From the NCBI GenBank assembly GCA_963573385.1, contig CAUYLG010038350.1, positions 1-64,000 on the forward strand: 64,000 bases of DNA. Direction: 5' to 3'. Made by a program: the position numbers and the translations under genes. The number at the start of each line of letters is the position of its first letter. Position 1 is the first letter of the stretch. The notes under the pieces were generated by a model, which worked only from the letters and a program-made list of their open reading frames with translations, was not told the DNA's origin and made no database searches. Source of the DNA: Cacajao melanocephalus (lineage: Eukaryota > Chordata > Mammalia > Primates > Pitheciidae). This document shows, one piece after another, positions 30,252 to 44,600 of this stretch.

Positions 30252-31350
30252 TTATGAAGTAAATATTTTAGGTAATTCAAGTTACTAAAGATACAATGAA
30301 TTGGACTAAAGTAATGCTAATATTAAAGCTAATTCAATTGTTCTTTATGTATAATGCATTTCAAGATCTATAGTGCTTTAAACATCACCATGAAGCAAAG
30401 CAACTACTTTTGGGGAATAAATCTCTTTTTTCTACTAGTTTACATCATTTTTTCCATAAATATTAAGCACCTATTACATAGCAGCAAACAAACATTCACC
30501 ATTCTCAGGCCTCACAAACCTTAGAGCCTAGCAAGAAAACTTGCACTGGAGGGGTATAATTAAAGTGACATGTGATAACTGTTACAAATTATGGGAAGCA
30601 GTAGCAGTCATAAGGATAGGCAGCAGGCCACAGAGCCTACTCTGGAAGTCAGAGAAGACAATACCACTAATACACAAATAAGCATCAGAGGAGTCGGCAG
30701 TTGCTGGAAACATCACGAAACCTTTTCGCATCCCTTATGAGTCAAAGTAAAAATTCTCCAATATACCTTTTCATGGAAAAGAGTCCCTTGTTTTCTATTA
30801 CACAGAGTATCTCATGTTTTTCTCCATTATTGTCAAGAGTTCAGTTTTTTTAAAAAACAAACATCTAAATGCATATCTACTGTGCACTTTGAAACACTGT
30901 TCCTAAAGCCACCAAGAGAGTTAGTTTTTACCTTAAGAGTCTGTCTTTATTTATAAGCTATTAGGCTCAAACAAACAAAAACGTCCTTCAAAGAAGAAAA
31001 TCACTTTAGAGAATTATGTGTTGGAACTGGCATAAAATAGTTCTATTTTATTTTCACTTTGACTACTTTTGCAACTAGTTAATTTTGAAGATTATGCCCT
31101 ATTCTTGAAAAAAAGGCTCTAATTAAACGTTTTCGGGAATTAAAGCATTAATGAATAAACATAATAAGCAGTACAAATAAAAATCACAGCCTGATAACGC
31201 ATTAAATTTATACTTTCAGGATAGAATGTGATTAAACAGTTAACAATCACCTAAAACTCAAACTTCTTTGCAACTCTTCGAGGAATAAAAAGGTACAATT
31301 TATTTACCTATGTTAAAATATACACGTAGCTATAGCTTTTTAAAATATGA
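30252..31350 (-). other. ARL13B intron 1 with L2 relic
   Basis: About 30430-30700 is antisense L2 ('attaagcacctattacatag', 'cttagagcctagcaagaaaa'). The rest is AT-rich and unassigned. Confidence 0.45.
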
Positions 31351-31353
31351 TAA

Positions 31354-31680
31354 ACTGGACAGTCACGGTGGCTCACACCTGTAATCTCAGCAGCACTCCA
31401 GGAGGCTGAAGCAGGAGGATCACTTAAGCCCAATACCAGCTTGGGGAACATAATGAGACTCCAACTCTACAATAACTTTAAAAAAAAAATTAGCTGGGAA
31501 TGGTGATGTGTGCCCGTAGTCCTGGCTACTCAGAAGGCTGAAGTGGGAGGATCACTCGAGCCCATCAAAGCTGCAGTGAGCCATGACTGCACCACTGCAC
31601 TGAAGCCTGGGGAACAAAATGAGACCCCGTCATTCATTCATTAATTCATTCATACATACATGCACACATGCATACAAAAA
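31354..31680 (+). mobile_element. AluJ-like element with (CATT)n tail
   Basis: Old dimeric Alu with several deletions. Its tail has become a CATT/CATA repeat (31631-31675). Confidence 0.88.
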
Positions 31681-32999
<1,319 letters not shown>

Positions 33000-33224
33000 A
33001 GAGATACTCAAACTATATTATCAAATAATTAATGATGTAACCTTTCCAGAAGTTGAAAGTGATGACCTCACTCCTAATATTATAGTCATCCCTAGGTCTT
33101 TGATTACATACCAGACTAGAGAGGCTGAGATACAAAGGATTCTGTAGCATTATAAGATTTACAGTATGTTATACTAGCAATAAGTAACATAAGAGTTATT
33201 ATGGGTACTCTGAAATATAGCCAC

Positions 33225-33415
33225 AAACTTGGTATTAGAGACTTGAGTTCAAGTGCCAGATTTGCTGTTTCTAAGCTATATGACATGTTACTTCTCAGAA
33301 TTTCATCAATAAAATTGATAATAACAATAGCCACTCCAAAGGGATGTAGTGAAAATTAAATAAGACAATGCAAATAATGTGCATAGTGCTTGCGTCACAC
33401 AACAAATGCTCAACC
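33225..33415 (+). mobile_element. MIR element
   Basis: Sense MIR: 'gacttgagttcaagtgccag', 'ttaaataagacaatgcaaat', then 'gtgcatagtgcttgcg'. Confidence 0.7.
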
Positions 33416-33429
33416 AAGAGGTACTGTCA

Positions 33430-33830
33430 TTACAGCACCAAGTTCAAGACAGGAAGTCCACCACAAGATGAGACCAGAGAGAGAGGCTGGGACCAGATTA
33501 TGGAGGAGGCTTACTAAATTCAGTGCTGGATATGTTGATAGGGGTGCTGGTCTCACTGCTGAAGTCTGAAGCTGGAAAAGAGATCTGAACTAGATTTTTG
33601 AGTCCTGTGAGTGGCAATTTAAACCACGAGAATGGATGAAACTACCCAGGGAAAGCACAGGAAAACGAGTCAGAAAACAGGAAAGAATGGAACCCTGAGA
33701 ACTTTTGAAGAAAACCTTAAAACTGTGGTCAAAATAGAAAAAAAAAGACCAAAGAAATGGCAGTACTGGGAACGGTTTACAGAAGGGTTAAGAGATACAC
33801 AGTATCAAATAGTGTATAATTTTGTCAATA
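33430..33830 (-). mobile_element. L2 LINE relic
   Basis: Antisense L2-like phrases ('agagagaggctgggaccaga', 'gatatgttgataggggtgct'). An open plus-strand frame (33632-34051, 139 codons) overlaps it and has no domain I recognise. Confidence 0.5.
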
Positions 33831-34343
33831 AAAGTACTATTTTTTATAACTACTTCAAATTAAATACCTCAGAACTAAATCATCTCAGCTTTTCTCAACA
33901 CTGCAGTAACCAATGCTTTGAATTTAGACAGCTCAAATGTATTTCACCATCATCTACTGTCACACTGTCCCTGCAAGGGGAGCAGGTACAAGAGTCTCAA
34001 GGTTCAGTGTTAATAAGAAGTAGTCCACAGCAGTTTCCACAGAAAGTTTAAATACAATGGCTTGTAAAGATAATAACTTTTATTGTATAAAGTAACCTGA
34101 ACTTTTCATCTTTAAGTTGGTTCACATTTATATACACACAAAAATCAGGTGGCCAGGTAGTCTGGCTCATTTTCACCAAGATATCCCGGAATTTTTCTCC
34201 TGTTTTAGGTACACACAATCAGAACTTAGTTCCTGTGCCTGTTAGAAGGTACAGACAGCACAACAATAGGAAGGTCCACTAAAGTCATGATTGCAGGCTA
34301 TTGATAAAACCTAACTATGACGTTTATAAAAATCTCACCATAG
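33831..34343. other. ARL13B intron 1, no recognised feature
   Basis: No assignable repeat, RNA or exon. Confidence 0.35.
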
Positions 34344-35119
<776 letters not shown>

Positions 35120-35131
35120 AAAACTGAAATA

Positions 35132-36651
35132 GGGGTCTCTGCAGCTCGGGCGGCAGGAGGAGTGCCAGCAGCCAGGCAGCCCAGCTTCGCGAAGGCTCTC
35201 AGCGCCGTGGCCCACAGGTGCCCAGCAAGCGCCCTTCCCACCACCAAGATGCCCAAGAGGAAGGTCAGCTCAGCCGAAGGAGTGGCGAAGGAAGAGCCCA
35301 AGAAGAGATCTGCACACTTGTCAGCTAAACCTGCTCCTGCAAAAGTGGAAACGAAGCCAAAAAGGCATCAGGAAAGGATAAATCTTCAGACTAAACAAAA
35401 TGCAAACAAAAGGGAATAAGGGAGCAAAGGGAAAACAAGCCAAAGTGGCTAACCAGGAAACTAAAGAAAATTTACCTGCAGAAAACGAAGCTAAAACCAA
35501 GGAGAATCCAACCTCTGATGAAGCAGGAGAGAAAGAAGCCAAGTCTGATTAATATCATATACCATGTCTGATCTGTAGTCCCTGTCTCCCTTCTTGTACA
35601 ACCCAGCGTATTTTTATCAACTGTTTTGTGCGTGCAAGTTTTTTAGTAGCTCTAGAAACATCTTTAAGAAGCAGGAAATCCCACCTCATCTCATTGTTAA
35701 GTATAAATGTTTTTTCAAGAGGTGTAATAATTCTCTGGTTGTTTATTTTTTGGTGAAACCAGAAAATACTATGGGAATATTGAATGACAGGAAGTTTTGA
35801 CTGTCTTGGATATCAGCTCAACATTCCATAGCTGGGGGCTTAGTTTTTATAAATGGTAATACAAAGCATACTAAATGGCAATACAGAGTCAGAATCCTGC
35901 CTTTAATGTCCTGGCATTTTAAATTACTTCTATTCCCATGTTGTTTTTTCGTAGAATTGTTCCCTAAAGAAAACCACTCCTTGATCATGGCTCTCCCTGT
36001 CAGAACTGCGTACACTGTAACATTTTTGGTCACAGAAGTCCTGTTTTCCTAATAACTGTGTTAATGTGCTATGAAAGATTGAAAATTTGAGTATATAGGG
36101 TACATGCTATTGAACTGTGAATTGGTGGAACGTGTGCAGCTTATCAACACTTGTAGATACTGGCTCTTGATATCCTCTTAAAAAATATTTGCCTCCAAAT
36201 GTTAAGTTGGAACGTCATTACAATAACTATTTAAAAAAGAGGCCAGGCACAGTGGCTCACGCCTATAATCCCAGCACTTTGGGTGGCCAAGGTGGGAGAA
36301 TTACTTGAGCCTAGGAGTTTGAGATACGCCTGGACAATATGGTGAGACTTTGTCTCTACAAATAATGAAAAAATTAGCCAGGCAGGGTGGCATGTACCTG
36401 TGGTCCCAGCTACTTGGGAGGCTGAAGTGGGAGGACTGCTTGAGTCCGAGCAGTCAAGGCACAGGCAGTGAGCCATGATCACTCCTCTGCACTCCAGCCT
36501 GGGCAACAGAGAGAGGCCCTGTCTCAGAAGAAAGAACTACAATACAGGTTTTCTAGATTTTTGGTATATATGTATGTTAAGAATTGTGTGCAAACTGAAA
36601 TGTCTGTATACTTATTCTCAATACAACAAATAAATCTCAATTACAAAAGAA
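35132..36651 (+). pseudogene. HMGN1 processed pseudogene
   Basis: A reverse-transcribed copy of the mRNA for HMGN1, the nucleosome-binding high-mobility-group protein. The ATG is at 35249 (MPKRKVSSAEG...), and the reading ends GEKEAKSD with TAA at 35550-35552, as in the parent. A one-base loss near 35360, a later insertion and stop codons (for example the TAA ending at 35419) break the frame, so no full product can be made. The parent 3' UTR follows closely and ends with AATAAA at 36629-36634 and an A-rich tail. There are no introns. A perfect 12-bp target-site duplication 'aaaactgaaata' brackets it (35120-35131 and 36652-36663), so the copy begins at 35132 and includes 5' UTR. An Alu later entered its 3' UTR. 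It lies antisense in ARL13B intron 1. Confidence 0.96.
36241..36535 (+). mobile_element. AluJ-like element inside the HMGN1 pseudogene
   Basis: Dimeric Alu with AluJ-like features, inserted into the pseudogene's 3' UTR. The retrocopy is therefore older than this Alu. Confidence 0.92.
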
Positions 36652-36900
36652 AAAACTGAAATAATACTTAGTAAAAAAATAAAATCAAAGGTAGCAATTC
36701 AGAGATCCAAAAGTCTGTTTTATATCACTTTAGCTATCTGCCAAAACAAGTGAGGACTTCTTAACTCAGGGGCTAATAACTAATATTGTTCAAGTCAATA
36801 CAATGTATATAATAGATCTCCTAAGTGAGAACATAAGGATATCTTATCTAAGAATTCCCTTTTATATAACAGATATAAAAATTAATATATCAGAAACACT

Positions 36901-37029
36901 GGTCAGGTACAGTGGTTTATGCCTGTAATCCCAAAACTTTGGGAGGCCAAAACAGGAAGCCAGGAGTTTGAGACCAACCTGTGCAACATGATGAGACCTA
37001 TCTCTATTAAAAAAAAAAAAAAAAAAAGA
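36901..37029 (+). mobile_element. Free left Alu monomer with target duplication
   Basis: Left arm only (about 108 bases), then a run of A. It is flanked by 'cagaaaca' at 36891-36898 and 37030-37037. Confidence 0.85.
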
Positions 37030-37169
37030 CAGAAACATAAGCATCATGGTATTAGGGATGATTGAACTTAGAAAACATTTAAATTATGAATCTTTCCTGA
37101 ATGATATTATGGCAATCATTTGAAAACCTACAAGCCTAAAGTTTCTCATCTGTTAACTAAGGAAGATAA

Positions 37170-37496
<327 letters not shown>

Positions 37497-39115
37497 TACA
37501 AAAGCTGTTTCTAACTTCAAAAATATTATGCAAGTCAAAGAAAATATTTCACTAAAAATACTAAAAAGCAAACTTTGACACATGGAAACTATTATCTGAA
37601 ATATTTAAAACTACATGGAGCAAGTTCTAAATTTTAACATAAACATATAAATTCTAAAAGTAACAAACACATATACAAAAAAAAACTTTAGAACACGGGT
37701 TTATGATACATATTGAGAATTTTTAAAAATCACTATACAAAAAATTGATAGAAGAAAAAATGTATCAAAAAAAGTGTGATTTTATTGCACAAATACACTA
37801 TTTTCTGACTTTTTGATTCAGATCTAGAATCCCATATTATAGCAAAATCATTATCTAAATTTATTGAGTATGAATGAATAGTGAGAAGACCAAACTTGGG
37901 TTCATAGCCTGCTTTAAAGCCTTGATCCAGTCAAATTCTTAGTGTCCATTTTTTTGTCTGTAAAATATAAGGAGGTAGAATGAGAATGTCTGTAGGTCCT
38001 TTTCTATCTTAAAATTCTAAAATTCTTACCATGCATAACCAAGAAGAATCAGGAGGATAAAAAGAGATGTAAAATGTTCCAGTTCAGTATACAACACGAT
38101 AATCTTTGCTAATCTGTATGTACAGCTTAATTAGAAAGTTAAGAACTCAGCAATTTCTATAAATGGTCTAGATTTATAGTTTATTTAGGCCAACAATGAT
38201 GGTATTAGGGAGCTAAGTATTCCCTCAATGAAAAAGTTCACAGCAAAGAAAATATAACGGACCACTAGAAACACTGTGTACTATAGTATTTGAATATCTT
38301 CTTTTAGATTTGGCCACAGCAAATGACAATTTACTAATAAGTAAAGCTTTGTTAGGTTGTATTGTTATGCTCAAAAACACAGATGGACAAGAAATCAGTT
38401 CCAAGAAAAGGTTACCTCTGTGGAATAATGGTGGGAGATGAAGAGGGGGCAGGAAGCTTCAAGGATTTGTTACCTACTTATTAAAATAAAATTGAAATAT
38501 GATGACTAAAGATTAATATTTATAAAACCTGGCAGGCACACGGTACTTATGATATCTTTTTTTGGTTAAATAATAGTAAAATCATTTTTTGTCAGTTTTA
38601 TACATATATATATATATATATAGTTATATAACATATATATTTTTATCTAAACAAAGAATTCTGTTGCCAAAATTTGCATGCAAAATTTGTTGCATAAATT
38701 TCTTCAAGACTCAGGTAAAATTACACTCCTTCTAAAATCCTCTTTCCTGATTCTCTTTAAAAATCTTAAAAATCACCTTTCGACTCTTGCATATTCTATC
38801 ATTATATTTTACATGTACTATTTCATCACTTAGATGCTACCTGGTATAAAAAACAGGCACTCAAAATGTGTAGATGAGAATGTGTAAGGATTAGGATCTG
38901 CTATAAGGTCCAGAGATCTACTGAGCATCATAGATTCACAGACCTTGTGTTCTGTACTCAGGATGAAGCCTGCTCCCTACAGGCTAAATAAACTGTAATA
39001 GAATAAAATTTTTTAATATTAAAAGTTAAAATATAAAAGTACTAGAAAAAAGTATATGTGAAAGTAATCTCGGAATGCTGCAGAACTTTCTAAACATTAC
39101 ACTGTAAGAGTAATA
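37497..39115. other. ARL13B intron 1, AT-rich, no recognised feature
   Basis: A long AT-rich stretch with a (TA)n run at about 38602-38642. I see no exon, RNA gene or nameable repeat here. Confidence 0.45.
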
Positions 39116-39134
39116 CGTTTGAATTTAAATATTT

Positions 39135-39426
<292 letters not shown>

Positions 39427-39780
39427 GAATTTAAAAATTTTAAATGTCTGTATTTAAAAATCACAAAATTTATTTTAACAAATGGAAAGAAAATACTTGC
39501 AACATTACATGGCTGACCCCTGAACAACACACATTGGAACTGCACAGGTCTACTTATATACAGATGTTTTTCAATGAAAGTTACATGTGTACCTGCCTCT
39601 CCTGCCTCCTCTGCCTCCCCGGCCTCCATTTCTACCTCTCCTGCAATTCCTAAGACAGCGAGACCAACCCCTCTTCCTCTTTCTCCTCAGCCTACTCAGT
39701 GGGAAGAGCATGAGGATGAAGACTGTTATGATCCACTTCCACTTAATAGTCAATATATATTTTTTTCTTCCTCATGATTT
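39427..39780. other. Low-complexity CT-rich block and unassigned sequence
   Basis: 39590-39700 is a pyrimidine-rich (CCTCT)-type block that opens long frames on both strands. These are composition artefacts with no domain. The phrase 'ggctgacccctgaacaacac' (39511) resembles a MER family start. Confidence 0.4.
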
Positions 39781-39784
39781 TTTT

Positions 39785-39999
39785 TCTTTTTTATTTTTAG
39801 AGAGTCTTGCTCTGTTACCCAGGCTACAGTGCTGTGATCTCAGGTGACTGCAACCTTCACCTCCCAGGCTCAAGAGATTCTCTTGCTTCAACCTCCTGAG
39901 TAGCTGGGACTACAGGCGCCTACTACCGTGCCCCAAATGATTCACCCGCCTCGGCCTCCCAAAGTACTATTACAGGAGTGAGCCACCGCACATGGCCCC
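39785..39999 (-). mobile_element. Alu element with internal deletion
   Basis: Minus-strand Alu missing the central linker and much of the left arm (junction near 39938). Confidence 0.9.
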
Positions 40000-40030
40000 T
40001 TATGATTTTCTTTTTATTTATTTATCTGTT

Positions 40031-40335
<305 letters not shown>

Positions 40336-41685
40336 TTATGATTTTCTTAACATTTCCCTTCCTCTAACTTTAAGAATACAATAAATTATACATATAACAA
40401 AAAAGATGTGGCAACTGACTATTCATGTTATCAGTAAGGCTTCTAGTCAACAGTTGGCTATTAGCAGTTAAGTTTTTTGGAAGTCAAAAGTTATATGTGG
40501 ATTTCTTACTGTGCTGGCAAGGCGGGGTTCAGTGCTCCTAAACCCTACATTGTTCAAGTGGCAATGTACTACAGAGAAATAGTAGCTAGGATAAATACTT
40601 AACAATTTTTTTTTTTAATTCAGTAAGAAAACACACCTGCCCCAACAGACAAAACACAAAGGGAATCAATAGACCATTCCTGAGAGAAACACAAATGTAC
40701 AAGGAAAAAACGTTAATCTTCCTAGTAATCAAAAAGAAACAACAAAAAATCAAAGCAGAAAGCAGTTTCCCCTGTAACCTGAAGAAGATGAAAAACTGAT
40801 GACCCATGATTGTCTCAGTGAAAAAGGCACTCTAATGCGCTGCTGGTAGGAGTAGAAATTGGGGTTTTTTAAAAAAATCCTTTCTGAAGAGCAATTTGGT
40901 AACAAATTTTTAAAAGATAAATGATAAAAGTTTCAAGAGTTTATTTCCACATTCATTGATTCATGCATGGATTCGTACCAAACTGAACCAAAATTCAAGA
41001 ATGGGGCCATACCAAACCCCAAATAAGTGGGGTTCAGAACTTTTATAAGATCCTGACTCCTTAGATTGGTGCCTAAGTTGATCTCTGACTCCTGCCTTGT
41101 CCTTATCACACAATCGAATCCCTGATTCCAATCTCAGTAACAATATGCTCACTAGGAGAGCATCTAAGTGAGGAGAGGTGGATAAATACAATGGGTACAG
41201 AATATATTAAATAAATCTGCAAAGTAATCCCAAACATAATATATTAATAACCATCATCATCTTTTTTACACATTCACTCTTCACATTTGTCGAGATAGCT
41301 TCATAAAATATAAACATGAAGAGGAATCTTAAGAAGAAATTCTACAGAAAACAAATACATAATACTCAAACTGGCAATTTCTGTTGGAAAAATACAGAAT
41401 ATCATAAAAGTACAAAACTTTATGTTTTTAAAATTAGCTTGCTCAACTCTCATTTACTCCAGTAAAATAAATGGAACTACTTGCTAATGTTATTTACTTA
41501 AGGATGATTATTGCTAAGAAAAATCCAACTACATGCAATATTTAGTAAATATTTATTCAGCCACTATTATAAATTGGGCATTGAACAGGTTACTTAAAAG
41601 ACTGGTGTAATCCAACTTGTTTTCAAATCCTTTGACAGTTACCCAAATTGAGATGTTTACCTATATCCTTTATATTAGGCTATGA
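40336..41685. other. ARL13B intron 1, no recognised feature
   Basis: AT-rich sequence. I could not assign any repeat, RNA gene or exon. Confidence 0.4.
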
Positions 41686-41689
41686 TCTA

Positions 41690-42005
41690 GAGCAGTAAGG
41701 TCCAACAGAAATATAAGTCACAAAGACACTGTAATTCTCTAGTAATCTCATTTTTTAAAAAGTAAAAAAGAAAAAAAACAAAGTTAATTCTAATATAATT
41801 AACCCAACATATGAAAAAGTTATCATTTCAACATGTAATCAAACTTTTAAAAGACTGATAAGATACTGGCTTTTTTGCATAATAAATATTTCAAAATCCA
41901 CTGTGTTAAACATACACTTACAGCATCTCCATTCAGACCAGCCACATTTCAAATGCTCCACAGCCACATGTAGCTGGTTGTTACCCTACTGGACAGGACA
42001 AATCT
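41690..42005 (+). mobile_element. hAT-type DNA transposon (MER5/MER3-like)
   Basis: Landmarks are 'aaggtccaacagaaatataa' at the left and 'ccacatgtagctggttgtta' then 'ctactggacagg' at the right, around an AT-rich core with 'tttcaacatgtaatcaaact'. The subfamily is uncertain. Confidence 0.65.
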
Positions 42006-42427
42006 AGAGGCTGCTTATTAAAGAAAAAAAATACACACTGGGTTATGCAGCTGAATTTTAATAATGATTTATTGAGAAAATTCAATTATCTGTTCTACTT
42101 GGAAATCAATACATTCTCCTTTCTCTGAACTCTGCCTTTTCTTTAAACAAGTCATTTCAGAGAGTATATATACAAACGCTGCTAAGAAAAGCAAAGACTA
42201 AGAATGATGAATTAAACTGAACACTACTTCGAATTACACGTTTTCACTGTTTTTAGCTAAAAGAACGTAAGTTATGATGCCTTCACAAAAACCAAATATA
42301 TTTCTTAAAAGCAGACACAGAGGAAAGTGAGGAGCCAACTATTATTAATGATTCTCAAGTAGAGACTTTGAAATTAGACCAGAACATAATTAAAACAAAT
42401 AAATCAGAATCTATGAACCCAAAATCA
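42006..42427. other. ARL13B intron 1, no recognised feature
   Basis: Nothing assignable. Confidence 0.35.
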
Positions 42428-42438
42428 CATCTTTGACT

Positions 42439-42725
42439 TTTTTTTTTTTTTTTTTTTGAGACATGGTTGTACCGTGTCACCCAGGCTAGAGTGCACTGGT
42501 GCAATCCCGGCTCACTGCAATCTTCGCTGCCCGGGCTCAAGTGATCCTACTGACTCAGCCTCCGGAATAGCTGGGACTACAGGCGCGGATCACCAGGCTC
42601 CTTTATTTAGAAACGGGGTTTCCCCATATTGCCCAGGCTGGTGTCGAACGCCTGAGCCCCAACGGTCAGTCAGCCTTGGCCTCCCAAAGTGTTGGGATTA
42701 CAGGCGTGAGTCACCACACCTAGCC
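42439..42725 (-). mobile_element. Alu element with 11-bp target duplication
   Basis: Minus-strand Alu with a long T-tract. 'catctttgact' occurs on both sides (42428 and 42726). Confidence 0.95.
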
Positions 42726-42934
42726 CATCTTTGACTCATAGTCAATGGCAAATATATTTAAAATATTAACAATAAAAAACAAAACAAAAACTTTGCTTTA
42801 TCTTACCCTTGGCCAAATTCCAGATTCGAACTATGAAAAGTCAACATTATTGATAGAACGAACACAAAGTCTCTTTATAGGTCAGGCCTCAGTTTCAAAA
42901 GCATCAATTCACTGACTACTTCCTTAGACAGTGC

Positions 42935-42985
42935 CTGCCACAAGGTATTGTCTTAACAAATGTTTGTTGAATGAATGAATATCAA
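42935..42985 (+). mobile_element. MIR/L2 3' terminus fragment
   Basis: 'cagtgcctgccacaaggtat' followed by 'tgtttgttgaatgaatgaat'. Confidence 0.5.
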
Positions 42986-43048
42986 GTTACAGGTACTAAT
43001 TATTAATACATCTAACATTTCAAAATGAAATATTAAAAAGTGGACCTT

Positions 43049-43347
43049 GCCGGGCGTGGTGGCTCACGCCTGTAATCCCAGTACTTTCGGAGGCCGAGGC
43101 GGGCGGATCACGAGGTCAAGAGATCAAGACCATCCTGGCCAACATGGTGAAACCCCATCTCCACTAAAAATACAAAAATTAGCTGGGCGTGGTGGCGCGT
43201 GCCTGTAGTCCCAGCTACTCAGGAGGCTGAAGCAGAATTGCTTGAACCCGGGAAGCAGAGGTTGCAGTGAGCCGAGATCGCGCCACTGCACTCCAGCCTG
43301 ACGCCTGGCAAAGGAACAAAACTCTGTCTCCAAAAAAAAAAAAAAAG
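43049..43347 (+). mobile_element. AluY-like element
   Basis: The least diverged Alu in the window: 'cgaggtcaagagatcaagac' and 'ccatcctggccaac' are AluY-type variants, with an uninterrupted A-tail. It lies in ARL13B intron 1, about 650 bases from exon 1, antisense to the gene. Confidence 0.93.
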
Positions 43348-43439
43348 GATTATTTCAATTAAAAAGGTTTTACTAGAGACCATATGAAAATTGGAAGCTA
43401 CATCACGGTTAAAAAAAACACTATCCAGCACTTGTTCTC

Positions 43440-43850
43440 ATTGAATACAGTATTTCTAAGGCACAGAGTATTATCCCTCTCATTTAATATTTAAGAAAGG
43501 TGGGGCGAAAAATGGTTGAGTCATGTAATTATTAAGTAGTGGAGCCAGATTTCAAGCCCACGTCCTCAAACACAACTGTGTGGGGGTGTGTGGAGGTGTG
43601 AACTGGAATGGAATGTGCCCATGTCATGAAAACTATATTCCATGTCCCCTCTTTTTAAAAGAATTTCCATTACAAAAAGCTTCAGAGGAAAAATACACAA
43701 CGGATAGTTTTTAATTCCACACACACACACACATACACACAAACTTTTTAAGAAATTCAAACCTATTTAAAATGTAACAATGATAAACAGTCAATCGTAA
43801 GGTAAAGTCGACTAGACAAAAAGGCTACATCCTCCAGTCCCTCCCTCCCG
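43440..43850 (-). other. MIR remnant and (CA)n before the ARL13B CpG island
   Basis: 43440-43560 is a diverged antisense MIR ('ggagccagatttcaagccca'). A (CA)n run lies at 43720-43738. The rest is unassigned. Confidence 0.5.
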
Positions 43851-43990
43851 GGGCAAGTCACCCTGGGAATGAAAGCATCCCTTGCGGCCTGGGATAGACT
43901 CGTCCAGGCGCGGGGAAGAGGCGGCGGCCCGCCCCTGGGGCGCAGCCATCCCCAAACCCTTTAGACGGCCCAGACACCGGCTCCATCCTA

Positions 43991-44245
<255 letters not shown>

Positions 44246-44334
44246 TTAGCCACGGCACAGCCTGGCCAAAGACGCAGAAACACCGCAGCCGAGTTAGCGG
44301 GACTCGGCTAAAGAAAAGCCCCGCGTCGACGTGC

Positions 44335-44342
44335 TGACGTCA
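44335..44342 (-). promoter_or_regulatory. ARL13B: Perfect palindromic CRE (TGACGTCA)
   Basis: An exact CREB/ATF consensus palindrome about 285 bases upstream of the ARL13B ATG, inside the CpG island. It is 19 bases from the nearer X-box. Function is inferred from the motif only. Confidence 0.7.
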
Positions 44343-44360
44343 CTTCGAGGCGCGGAAGGC

Positions 44361-44374
44361 GTTCCCTAGGCAAC
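44361..44374 (-). promoter_or_regulatory. ARL13B: RFX X-box-like motif 1
   Basis: On the minus strand it reads GTTGCCTAGGGAAC: a perfect GTTGCC half-site, a two-base spacer and a GGGAAC half with one departure from the RGYAAC consensus. It lies 311 bases upstream of the ATG. X-boxes bind RFX factors that drive ciliary genes, which fits the ciliary role of ARL13B. Confidence 0.7.
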
Positions 44375-44530
44375 GCCCGTCCTGCGCTCCTCCAATCATC
44401 GGTTGAGGGCCTGCGCTGGAGGCCTCTGAGTGGCTGAAGAGTCCTGGCTACCCGCCCCTGCGCGAGACCAGGAAAGGCGAAAGGGGAGTACTCTAGAAGA
44501 AGGAGGCGGAGCTCGAGGTAGCGCATTCTC

Positions 44531-44543
44531 GTAACTAGGCAAC
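44531..44543 (-). promoter_or_regulatory. ARL13B: RFX X-box-like motif 2
   Basis: On the minus strand it reads GTTGCCTAGTTAC: the same GTTGCCTAG core as motif 1, with the second half AGTTAC one base off RGYAAC. It lies 481 bases upstream of the ATG. Confidence 0.6.
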
Positions 44544-44600
44544 CAGAGCGTCCGGAGATAAGCTGGGGGATCCGGGACAAATCTCGAGCAAGGCCTGTCT

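Noticed and set aside
33632..34051. A 139-codon plus-strand open frame in ARL13B intron 1
   Set aside because: It overlaps a decayed L2 relic, has no recognisable domain and no splice or promoter context.
35162..35419. HMGN1-like open frame as a functional gene
   Set aside because: The frame is shifted after about 40 residues and stops early. The locus has the marks of a processed pseudogene, including a target duplication and A-rich tail.
39587..39777. Opposed CT-rich open frames rich in Pro/Ser/Gly/Arg
   Set aside because: Low-complexity pyrimidine tract that is open on both strands. No coding evidence.
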